Source: Amaurobius ferox
Lineage: Eukaryota > Arthropoda > Arachnida > Araneae > Amaurobiidae
Reading direction: 5' to 3'
Length of the DNA: 64,000 nucleotides
Assembly (NCBI GenBank): GCA_951213105.1
Contig: OX578150.1
Span: 25,238,022 to 25,302,021, forward strand
In this document: positions 55,897 through 64,000 of the stretch, piece after piece
Layout of the letters: each line of letters opens with the position of its first letter
How positions within the stretch are numbered: the first letter of the stretch is position 1
Notes under the pieces: generated by a model
The model's input: the letters and a program-made list of their open reading frames with translations, nothing else
What the model was told of the DNA's origin: nothing
The model's database searches: none
Position numbers and translations under genes: made by a program

Positions 55897-57515
55897 GAAT
55901 GAGGATGTCATTCTCACTAAGGTGCGTGTTCAGTCTCTTAAGAATTATTTTCTCAGTAATTTTACTAAGTGTCGGTAGCAAGCTAATTGGTCTGTAGTTG
56001 GCTGGAATTGTGGCATCCTCACCTGGCTTAGGGATTGTTATGATTATCGCTTCCTTCCATTCTTTGGGGAAATAGTTTAGTTTTAATATTTTATTTATTA
56101 AGATAGTCAAGCAACATATTACGTTTAAGGGTAGGTTTTTAACCGCAATATTTCTGATTTTGTCGTGCCCTGGGCTTTTACGGTTTTTGAGATTTTTGAT
56201 AATTTCTACTATCTCCTGCGGGGTGGCTGGGTTAATCTCAGCCGTTACCGGGGAATTCCTGAAGTTATTTAAAGTTTGTCTAACCATTCTTAAGGTATCC
56301 TGACACATTATATCGTGGTTTGGTTGGAATTGTTTTTCATAATGGCTTGCGAGCGCCTCGGTTTTTACCTCGTCTGAGTACGCGATTTTAGCGCCATCCA
56401 TTAAAGGCGGGAGCTTAATTTGAGGTTTCCTGAGTCTTTTTGCGAATTGCCAGAGCGATACATCTTCTGGGCTAAGGGATTCGATTAATTCTTTATACTG
56501 TTGCTGCTTTTCTGCGACAATTTCCCCCCTGACTTTGCACGTGAGTCTGTTAAGCTCCCTTTTAAGGGCGGAATCTCTGTTAGCCTGCCATGTCTTACGT
56601 ATTCTATTCCTTTGCCTGACTAATTGTTTGACATGTTGGGAAAGTGTGGGTAATTTTGGAGACTCACGATGTGTTGTGGCAGAGGCAATTGCTCTCTTGA
56701 TTTCTGTTGTGAGTGTGTGCGTGGCAGAGTCAATATCCGCCATGCTCATTATGTTAGGTACTGCGAAGTGCGGCTCGAAGAGTACTCTTTTGAATACTTC
56801 CCAGTTGACCCTCTCTTGTCCCAAAGAGGCTAGAAGAGGAGTGTTCAGGTCGAATGTCACCAGTACCGGCAGATGATCCGAGTCGAATTCATCCAGGGTA
56901 CTAATAGTGTAAGTGTAGTCTATGTTTCGCGTTAGGACAAAGTCTATGAATGTGCCGCTGGCGCCTGAGAAGCAGGTTGGTGTCGACGATGCAATAATGT
57001 TAGTGTTTGTGGTGTACAGCAGTCTATGTATCTGTGTACCGCATGCATTGGCTCTCCTACAGCCCCACGCTCGGTGATGTGCGTTGAAGTCGCCTGCGAG
57101 TATCGTGTTAGGATATCGCGAGAAAAGCAGTTCCAGCTGCGCAGCTACGTCTACTCTACTCATATTTTTGACATATGTTGAGATTAGGATAAACGGGCTA
57201 GTATTATTAATTTTAATTTTTATACTAGTATTTTCTATACTTTGAAGATTTATGCTTTTTAGTTCCTCGTGGGGAATATTTCTTTTAATGTATATTGCTG
57301 TTCCTCCATGGGGCGTTCTAGCATTAGTATTTGAGCTAAGATTATGATAACCAGAGTAGTTGGCTATGTTTAGTTTTTTACTTTCTCTAACTCTAGTTTC
57401 CTGAATTAGTAAGGCGTCTACGCCATTTTCGTTTACATAATTCCTAAGTTCATTTATTCTTGGAGATATGCCGTTCGCATTCCAAAATATTATTTTTATT
57501 GATTCCTTTTGGGAC

Positions 57516-58990
57516 CTAGACATGACGGGTTTGATTCTCACTGTTACTTTTAAAGTCCGCGATTATTTTAAGGGCCTCAAAGACCATTACCATTGGATCG
57601 CTCTTTTTTTGTACTAACTCTGCGAACTGCATCAACAGATGTTTTATGTCGTCTAGATTGAACATGCAGATAAATCCTCTGATGAGGTTGAGGATATCCT
57701 CCATCTTTTCAGCATCAGATTTATCAGCCTGTTCAGTCTCGGCTTCCATTTCCTCAGCCTCAACCACGGTTTGTACATTTTTGTGAATGTCTTTTTGGAA
57801 CTCGATAGTCTTTTGTTTTTTTGCATCCGTTTTAACTAACGACTGGGTTTGCGCGAGCTCTTCTTCCTCCCTGACTCGTTTAGTTTCTTTCCATTCCTTA
57901 ACTTTCCTATCCAGTCTATCCTTTGCCTCCTTTGCCTGTCTGGCTTTTTCTGCCTCCGATCTCCTTTTAATTGCAGCTCTAGCTGCTCTAACTTCCTCCA
58001 GAGCCAATTTTCTGGAGGTCGAAGGTTTGGGGGCCTGCTCTTGCACCGATCTGGTAGGTGCTGAAGGTTGGTGCCTGTTTACCCGTGGCACTATGTGCGA
58101 GGAGCTCTGAGGGGGTGCCTGGGGGTTTGGTCCGAGGGCTTTTCGCCTCCAAGGGGGTATCTGGTTTTTGGGGGGAGGGGGGCATACCCCGGTGCCTTTC
58201 CCTTGTTCCAGGGGTTCTTCGTCATTGCCTGAAGTTCGCCGGGTGGTCTCCATTACAGTTTGCACACGTTGCCTTCTCTGTCCTGGGTCTGTGGCAGTCC
58301 CGTGTGAAGTGTCCTTCAGCACACTTCAGGCACTTTGGTGGCATACTGCAGTTCTCAATGAGTGGTTGAATTGCTGGCACCGGTAGCAAATTTTAAAGCC
58401 CCTAGCTCTCAAGGCCTCTACCTTCACAGCCAAGTACCCTAATCTTGTGAGTCTGTAAACCCTCTGCCAGTCTTCCGTAGGCCTAAGGCTGATTAAAAAG
58501 ATCGGCAGGGGTAATCTTGTTTTTGTGTTTCTCAGTTGAGAAACCCGGACTACATCTAATCCATTGGATGTTCACGTCATTTTTAACTCCTCAATGTCAT
58601 AGTTAGTTGGTAGCCCCTTCAATACTACCTTTTTAGGCCTTTCAGTTTCCAGGTTTAAACTATGGAAGGGGATTTTATCGCTAGTCAAATGGCGCTGAAC
58701 AACCCTATAGAAGTCAGCGTCATTGGGTATAAGTTTGAGCATATCTCCTGTGAGTTTTTCAGATACTTTATTGCCTGTAATTTCATTTAGCTTTTTAAGG
58801 AGAGCCTGGTAGTTGTCTCTAAACTTTATGAAAGAAACAATCTGCTTTTGGTTCTTTTTTTTCTACCTACATAATATTATCTCTACCACTATTTTCAACC
58901 GCTTTAGGTTTAGGTGTTTGTTTGAAGCTCTGTTTGAAGTTTTGAAGCTCTGAGACTATTTGAGTAACTTTTCAGGTTTAGTTGATCTTA
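57516..58990 (-). pseudogene. ORF1 (gag-like) of LINE D2, frameshifted
   Basis: Read right to left: a segment near 58850-58560 (FIKFRDNYQALLKKLNEITG, then ERPKKVVLKGLP) is the PRE_C2HC-type domain, followed near 58350-58250 by zinc knuckles (CLKCAEGHFTRDC, CANCNGDHPANFRQ). A frame change near 58240 leads into a long Pro/Ser-rich and charged tail (58322 to 57516), with a Glu/Lys helix region (LDRKVKEWKETKRVREEEEL) and TAG at 57516-57518. Several breaks lie in the N-terminal half. It would bind element RNA. Confidence 0.72.
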
Positions 58991-59010
58991 CTTTAGGGGT
59001 ACTAGTTTTG

Positions 59011-59226
59011 AGGCTATGATTAAAACACACACCCAGCAACGCTGGAAAACACACCTTGAGGGACTCACACCTACAAATCACAGTCTCTGGCGAACAGCTA
59101 AGAACATGAGATCCACCAAAATTTCAATTCCGCCCATAAATGGCCCAACTGGACTCGCCCAGACTGCGGAGGAAAAAGCAAATCTGTTCGCAGATAGCTT
59201 GGAACTCCAATTCACACCACACATAG
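59011..59226 (+). repeat. 216-bp direct duplication, right copy
   Basis: This is the second copy of the E ORF2 segment at 50438-50653, followed by resumed E sequence (from 59227). Confidence 0.8.
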
Positions 59227-60766
59227 GCCATAACTTCAGCCACTGAACACGAACTACAACAGACCAATCACAATGCACTACACGTTCAAGCACCAAATGA
59301 CTTAGAGAGAATCTCTCTGGCTGAAATCTTGCATATCCTTGATGGACTGATCGTCAAGAAAGCCCGCGGTCTTGATAAAATTAGCAATCGCATCATCAAG
59401 AATCTCCCGGACCTGCATCTCTGCTGGATCACCATGCTGCTGAATCATATGATGGAACACCGTTTCTTTCCCACAAGTTGGAAGACCGCTGTCATCATCC
59501 CTATTCCAAAAGCAAATCAAAATCTCTCGCTAGCCGAGAACTTCAGACCAATAAGCCTACTTTCTAGCCTCTCGAAAATCTATTAATTGGTGTTGCTTAA
59601 GCGTTTGGATTATTTCTGCCGTTCGAAGAATATTTTGATACCTGACCAGCATGGATTCCGAACTGAGCATTCAACGCAATCCCAACTTTTGCGTGTTGTT
59701 GAAACTATCCATAAGAACGCTACCAACAGACAGTATACAACCATAGTATTTTTCGACGTGGCTAAGGCCTTTGATAAAACTTATCTGCCTGGGCTTATTT
59801 CCAAGCTGGTGCGACTTGGCATTTCGACCCAACTTTTGACCACCATCAACTCGTACCTCACTAATCGTTCTTTCTACGTACGAGTTGATAAAACTCTCTC
59901 TACAATCAGACCAATCAGGGCCGGGGTTCCTCAAGGAGGAAATCTCAGTCCTCTGCTCTTCAATATCTTCATCAACGATATTCCAAGCACACCTCAAGTC
60001 AAGCTGGCCATCTTTACAGATGAAACAGCGCTGATCGCTAGCAGTCGAGCGACCACAAAACTCGATTAACACTTTACAGACTTACATTAAGAATAGACTT
60101 GAGCACTGGCTCATGACTTGGAGAATCAAAATTAACGCGACCAAAAGTGCAGTTGTTATTTTTAAGCCTAACTACCGATGAGTCAGCCGCAACTTTGTTT
60201 TAAAAATATTCAACGAACCCATCCCTTTTTCTCATTCTGCTAAATATCTGGGCGTCACTTTGGACGCCCACTTGACCTACAAGGAGCACATCACTAGTAA
60301 AATTGAATCCACAGGAAAAACGTATACAGCACTTCTGCCCCTCCTCGGTAGGAAATATCATCTCTCCCTGGAAAACAAGTTGATTATTTACAAACAAATC
60401 ATCGTACCAAGCTTTTTGTATGCCTGTCCAGTATGGGGGGCGGCAGCAAAAAGCCATATTGAGAGATTGCAAGTTTTTCAGAATAAAATCTTGCGATGCA
60501 TAGTCAATGCTCCTAGATACGTCCAGAATGAAGTAATACATCACGATCTTAAAATCTCTGGCATTACAGAGTGCATTGGGCTCTTCACTCAAAATTTTTA
60601 CAAGAAAAACTCCAGTAGGCCCTGTATGAGAGACGTCGATCAGGTCTATGATCCGACCGCGCCTTCCTTTCTTAGGAAGCGTAGGCCTCGACACATTCTG
60701 TTTGGCACTAACGAGACCAAATGGAAAAAGCGTCGTTACCTAGTCCCTCAAACGGGTGTCTCCTAG
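59227..60766 (+). pseudogene. ORF2 of LINE E, RT part
   Basis: This continues E ORF2 after D2: KKARGLDKISNRII, NFRPISLLSSLSK, then TAA near 59584-59586 in frame. It goes on with DQHGFRTEHST, FFDVAKAFDKT and AGVPQGGNLSP. The catalytic box reads FTDE instead of Y/FADD. A stop follows at 60067-60069, and the thumb region resumes in another frame near 60260 (YKEHITSKIESTGKTY, NKLIIYKQIIVPSFLYACPVWG, NKILRCIVNAPRYVQNE) to 60766. The Jockey type has no RNase H. It is decayed at the active site, so it is older than D2 and F. Confidence 0.82.
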
Positions 60767-61319
60767 TTTTTCAACTACCCTCGCAGATCGAAGATAGATG
60801 GCGCCACACCGATTCAAGGACTTGGCGTTTTTCGACTCTTCTTTCACGGCCTTGCCACAGGCCAATAGTATGGCTAGCATTTGCCACTCGCGTTGCGTGT
60901 TTACGGTACTCTCGTCCACGTTCATAAGTTTTAACTTAGTGAATTGTAATTTAATTGTATTGTACATATCTCATCTGTACTAGTTCTCTGCACATCTTGC
61001 AGACTAATGTGTACCCTGAAAAGGGCCTTTTATCTTCACAACAAGAGCGACTTAAAAGAATTTGATAGAAACTGTAAATTTTTATGTAAATTATTATTCC
61101 TTTAAGCTGTAAATTTTAGTGTAAACACTACCTTAATACTTAACTTATTTTTTGTAATTATATTATATACTTTATCTATAAACTTGTAATTTGCTCCAAT
61201 CTTTCTGATTGGTCCCAGCCCTCTTTCCTTTCCAGTACCTACTTACGGGTTCAGCCTTCCAAGAAAGAGTCTCCATCGCAAGCAGTGCCCTCTGTTCATT
61301 CCTCTGAGGGTATCCTCAA
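60767..61319 (+). other. probable 3' UTR of LINE E and unassigned flank
   Basis: AT-rich sequence with a CCCTGAAAAGGG palindrome near 61015. The element end cannot be fixed: there is no clear poly(A) run or matching flank. No other gene is seen. Confidence 0.4.
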
Positions 61320-61329
61320 CTTCATTAAC

Positions 61330-61600
61330 GGTAAAAGGGGGAAGTAGTAAAGGAACAGGCGTTTCACCCCAATGCGCAGTAGGGTGACGTCATCGGCTTA
61401 TCTTATCGGATGACGTCATGTACTGACACAGACAGTAGGGTTGAAGAACTTGGCGGCCATCTTGGAAATTTTAGTGGCGCCCTCTATGGACAGGTTGGAG
61501 AACTGTGTTGGCTAAAAGGAAAGAATTGGTTCTGGACTGAGCTGGATTCGAACTGGGGACCCCTTGCACCGTAGGACAGTGCTTTAACCAGTATACAGTT
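61330..61600 (-). mobile_element. tRNA-derived SINE-like sequence
   Basis: On the - strand, TGGTTAAAGC (A-box-like, near 61590-61581) is followed about 30 nt later by AGTTCGAATCC (61554-61544), a good pol III B box. The tRNA-like cloverleaf is incomplete by eye: the anticodon stem does not form a standard 5-bp helix. The following 200 nt would be the SINE body. A degenerate tRNA pseudogene is the alternative. Confidence 0.45.
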
Positions 61601-61860
61601 TGAGACTTGTAGGTAGATGGTGTATGATGTCTTCCCTGCGAAAGGAGTTGGGGACTTAGAATATTTTCTGAACTTCTACGAGGGGATGGTTCGAGTGAAT
61701 TAAGATTTTAATTAATTTTTAATAAATGAATAAAATATATTATGAAAAAAAAATGGAATATAGTCATAATTGAATTTTAATAAGGGGATTATTTTTTAGT
61801 GATTGGAACGTGGGTAATTATTGTTTTTACGGAATGGTTTGGAAAGTGCTTGAGGACATT
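61601..61860. other. unassigned AT-rich sequence before family G
   Basis: A short A-run (near 61745) and AT-rich sequence are present, with no gene. It may include the left end of family G or the tail of another insertion. Confidence 0.35.
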
Positions 61861-62026
61861 TACGAAATTTCCGGTGCGTGGACTCCGTGCGTGAACCTGT
61901 TTTTCCCTGTGCTCCTGCTACCGGTGTGCTTATCGGCCCTGTCGCCGCGGATTTGTGAGTGACCCTCCCGTGCTTTTCCTAGTGTCGGCGTGTGTTCGTG
62001 CTTGTGCTTTGTTGGTGCCCCGTGCA

Positions 62027-63839
62027 ATGGCGTCGCAGCCGCGACGTGAAGTGACTATGCCTGACCCGATTGATTCCCACGTGGTCGTCGCACCACGTGG
62101 TGACATTTCTTCTGTGAATTCGGATATTTCCGCTGTGATTTTGGATACTTCAACCTCTAATATGGACACTGCAACTGCAAATATGGATTTTACCGCTAAC
62201 GAAATTGACGACACCCTTACTAAATTTCTTAACGACCCAAGGACTGCTGCTGACAACCTTAGGAAGCTGATTAAGAAGCTAAACTACAGCCTCAGACTGC
62301 TTCCCAACACCCAAGGTAAAGAAGAAATCTTGGGCAGCCTGGCCCACTCCGAAGGACTCTTAAATGGACTTGTGCAACAATTCAACCTTCCTGCATACGG
62401 CGAGACCTGTCGGAGGCCCCCCTCTGGCAGTTATTCTGCTTCTTCTATCCCTTCCTCTGCCACTCAGTCTCTTACGGACACCAGAAATGTAATCTCCAGC
62501 AATGCCAGCTCTAATGTGCATAGTAATGTCATTTCTAAAAATGTTAATCCCAGTAATGTAAACTCTAAAGTGTCTAATTATGTCAACTCAGGCAATCTTA
62601 ATTGTTAATAATAGTAATGTAAATGCATCTGATGAGGTTTATAATGTGCCTAGCAGCTCTAAAAAGCACCCACGTGGTGCTGATGATGAGGGCTTTCAGC
62701 AGCCGCCTAAACGGCACACTGCCAGCAGGAAAACTGCTATGCTTACTAATAACCCCGCCCCTCAAACTGATTCTCTTCCAGACCCGGACATTCCGGCGCC
62801 TGATAACTATAATGTTAATGATGTTGTCACCGACGCTCCTAAAAAGGAACGCCGCCCCCCGCCCTTCTTCGTCGCTGTGACCACAAATTGGTCTCAGCTC
62901 CTCGCAGACTTAACTAAAATTGCCAAAAATTTATCTAGTAAACTAACTAATGCAGGTGATTTTCTAAAAGTGCATGTTAGCACACGTGATGAGTATATAG
63001 CTGTACAAAGGTTTTTAATAGAAAAGAAGGTAGAATTCAAGTCTTACCTGCTGGACGACCAGAAACCCTTAAAAGTTGTTATCCGTGGCCTCCCGATCTG
63101 CACGGACACAACGGACATATCCCACGAGTTGGAGTGCTTGGGGCTCAGACCAATTAGTGTCACCCAGTTGGCGAGGGGCCCCAAGTCCAACAGGATCAAC
63201 ATGCCGTTGTTCTACGTGCAAATCGCCAAAAATCCAGTTAACGAGAAAATCTATTCCCTTACCAGCCTATTTAATATAATTATCCAAGTGGAAAAGTACA
63301 GAGGACCTAGGCAAGTCGTCCAGTGTTTCCGTTGCCAGTCGTATTTTCACACAAGCAACGGCTGCCATCTCCCCCCTAACTGCGTGAAATGTGCGCAACC
63401 CCATTTAACCAAAGATTGTCAGAAGCCATTTGAAACCCCCTGCAAATGTGTAAACTGTGGAGGAGAGCATCCCGCCTCCTACCGTAAATGCCCAAAGTTC
63501 CCTATATTCAAACCCTCCCCCCCCTTGAATTCTACCTCCTCCGGAAAGTTTGTCAACCCGCTTCGCTCCTACGCGAACGCTACAGCCGGACGCAGTGAGG
63601 CGCCCAAAAAGACTGAAAATGTCAACTCAAAATTACCAGCACCTAAAGGAGCGCACACTAACTATGCTGACTCTGATGACTTCCTAAATTATCTCTTCCG
63701 TTTCGAAGACAGATTCGGAATGGATGTCACTAGCAGGGCATTTAAGAATGCCCTACCTGCCCTTCGGTCTGCTCCTACCGAAATAGATAAAGTCAATATT
63801 ATATATGAGAGCGTCTTCGCTCTCGTAAGCCAAACTTAG
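62027..63839 (+). pseudogene. ORF1 (gag-like) of LINE G, one frameshift
   Basis: ATG 62027 (MASQPRREVTMPDPIDS) is preferred over the upstream in-frame GTG at 61955. The N-terminal third is Ser/Asn-rich with SNV repeats. A frameshift near 62600 ends the first frame at 62608 and the next frame carries on (VNNSNVNASDEV). Then come an RNA-recognition-like/PRE_C2HC segment (KPLKVVIRGLPICTDTTDI, RINMPLFYVQIA) and zinc knuckles CFRCQSYFHTSNGC, CVKCAQPHLTKDC and CVNCGGEHPASYRKC. The C-terminal helix is DSDDFLNYLFRFEDRFG, with stop TAG at 63837-63839. It would coat element RNA. Confidence 0.82.
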
Positions 63840-63856
63840 CTCCCCCCCCCCCGGCC

Positions 63857-64000
63857 ATGGGTTTTTTTGCTAGAAACTTGAAGGATCTTACCATTGGCAT
63901 CTGGAATGCCAATGGACTTAGAGGTAAAATCAGTGAAGCTAGGGACTTCTGTATAGCATATAACTTAGATTTGTTCTTGGTCCAAGAGACCCACTACAGT
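63857..64000 (+). CDS. ORF2 of LINE G, endonuclease N-terminus (partial)
   Basis: ATG 63857 follows the ORF1 stop by 17 nt, after a C-run. The 48 codons visible contain the APE endonuclease start: LTIGIWNANGLRGKISEARDF and then LFLVQETHYS with the catalytic Glu. The frame is open to the window edge. Confidence 0.85.
   Translation, partial: MGFFARNLKDLTIGIWNANGLRGKISEARDFCIAYNLDLFLVQETHYS

Larger units (their letters stand above)
50930..57523 (-). pseudogene. ORF2 of LINE D2, split by F
   Basis: Start ATG at 57523 (MSRSQKESIKIIFWNANGI) overlaps the ORF1 stop by 8 nt. Endonuclease: QETRVRE, GGTAIYIKRNIPH, AGDFNAHHRAWG, TFIDFVLTR, DSDHLPV. RT up to EQFG is open from the start to the F insertion. 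After F (left of 51990) RT continues VVEYISSG, FLDIQKAFDKVW, SAPQGSILGP, LYADDSAIL to 51422 (NNHA stop). A frameshift follows there, then the thumb (GNLSHQNKLLIYKS) to the stop at 50930. Without F and the indel near 51420 it would be a full Jockey ORF2. No RNase H. Confidence 0.85.
50654..59010 (-). mobile_element. LINE family D copy D2 (Jockey-like), interrupted by F
   Basis: On the - strand the element runs from ORF1 (right, about 58990) through ORF2 to a 3' UTR on the left. F (51991-55882) sits inside the RT. Similarity to D1 on the left stops at TAGTCGCGAG (near 50889), so 50654-50888 is a longer 3' UTR variant or extra sequence; it contains A/T-rich stretches but no clear poly(A) at the boundary. 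The 5' end at 59010 is probably truncated within ORF1. Confidence 0.82.
45636..61060 (+). mobile_element. LINE family E (Jockey-like) opened by three nested insertions
   Basis: One + strand element is spread over 15 kb. Its pieces are 45636-46987 (ORF1), 49282-50653 (end of ORF1, endonuclease) and 59011-61060 (RT, 3' UTR). They are separated by a Tigger transposon (46988-49279) and by D2 (50654-59010), which itself contains F. Removing the insertions gives a normal Jockey order. Both element ends are approximate. ORF2 is decayed, including the catalytic RT motif. Confidence 0.8.
61861..64000 (+). mobile_element. LINE family G (Jockey-like), 5' part
   Basis: A GC-richer leader is followed by ORF1 and the start of ORF2, which runs off the window. 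The left boundary is a guess based on the change in composition. Protein layout resembles family E (same knuckle spacing and C-terminal helix), but the sequence is clearly distinct. Confidence 0.72.

Noticed and set aside
61534..61600. Functional tRNA gene.
   Set aside because: The acceptor and anticodon stems do not pair properly; a SINE or pseudogene is more likely.

Overview
The window looks like repeat-rich nuclear DNA of an arthropod, probably a chelicerate, although that assignment is only an inference. It is AT-rich, has no recognisable host gene, and is built almost entirely of non-LTR retrotransposons (LINEs) inserted next to and inside one another. I name the families A to G for this window only. 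A, B and C are R1-like LINEs (CCHC ORF1; ORF2 with APE endonuclease, reverse transcriptase and RNase H). D, E and G are Jockey-like. F is I/Nimb-like. The window also holds one Tigger/pogo DNA transposon, a Tigger fragment, an orphan retroviral-type protease fragment and a fossil RNA-virus polymerase (L) fragment.

Region 1 (1-36919) is a head-to-tail array, all on the + strand, in the order A1, B1, B2, C1, B3, a micro-inserted run, A2, C2, A3. Every junction holds a short copy of TTACCCTACTG or TTACCCTACTGATGA. From memory this is the conserved 28S rRNA segment just upstream of the sarcin-ricin loop. The array therefore looks like serial insertion of three 28S-specific LINE families into the leftover target-site duplications of earlier insertions. 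Untruncated B and C copies begin exactly at that residue with a sequence that folds, by eye, as an HDV-like self-cleaving ribozyme with covarying stems. A copies carry a series of seven small hairpins in the 3' UTR. A2 is split inside its RT domain by 2.68 kb of a negative-strand RNA virus L gene, flanked by the 8-bp duplication CAGACATA. C2 sits between two A copies with a 16-bp target duplication.

Region 2 (36920-45635) is a patchwork: D1 (- strand, 5' truncated), a Tigger-like DNA-binding fragment, a piece of family C, a 34-bp minisatellite, a partial copy of family E ORF1 and an aspartic-protease fragment, separated by unassigned sequence.

Region 3 (45636-about 61060) is one family E element (+) opened by later insertions. 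A Tigger transposon at a TA site splits ORF1. D2 (-) splits ORF2 and is flanked by a 216-bp duplication. F (-), an almost pristine 1225-codon LINE with a 14-bp duplication, splits D2. The inferred order of events is E, then Tigger and D2, then F.

Region 4 (about 61300-64000) holds a tRNA-derived SINE-like segment on the - strand and the 5' part of family G, whose ORF2 runs off the window. Most LINE ORFs carry one to several stops or frameshifts. The least damaged are F ORF2 (intact), B3 ORF1 (intact), C2 ORF2 (one N-terminal frameshift) and B1 ORF2 (one stop).
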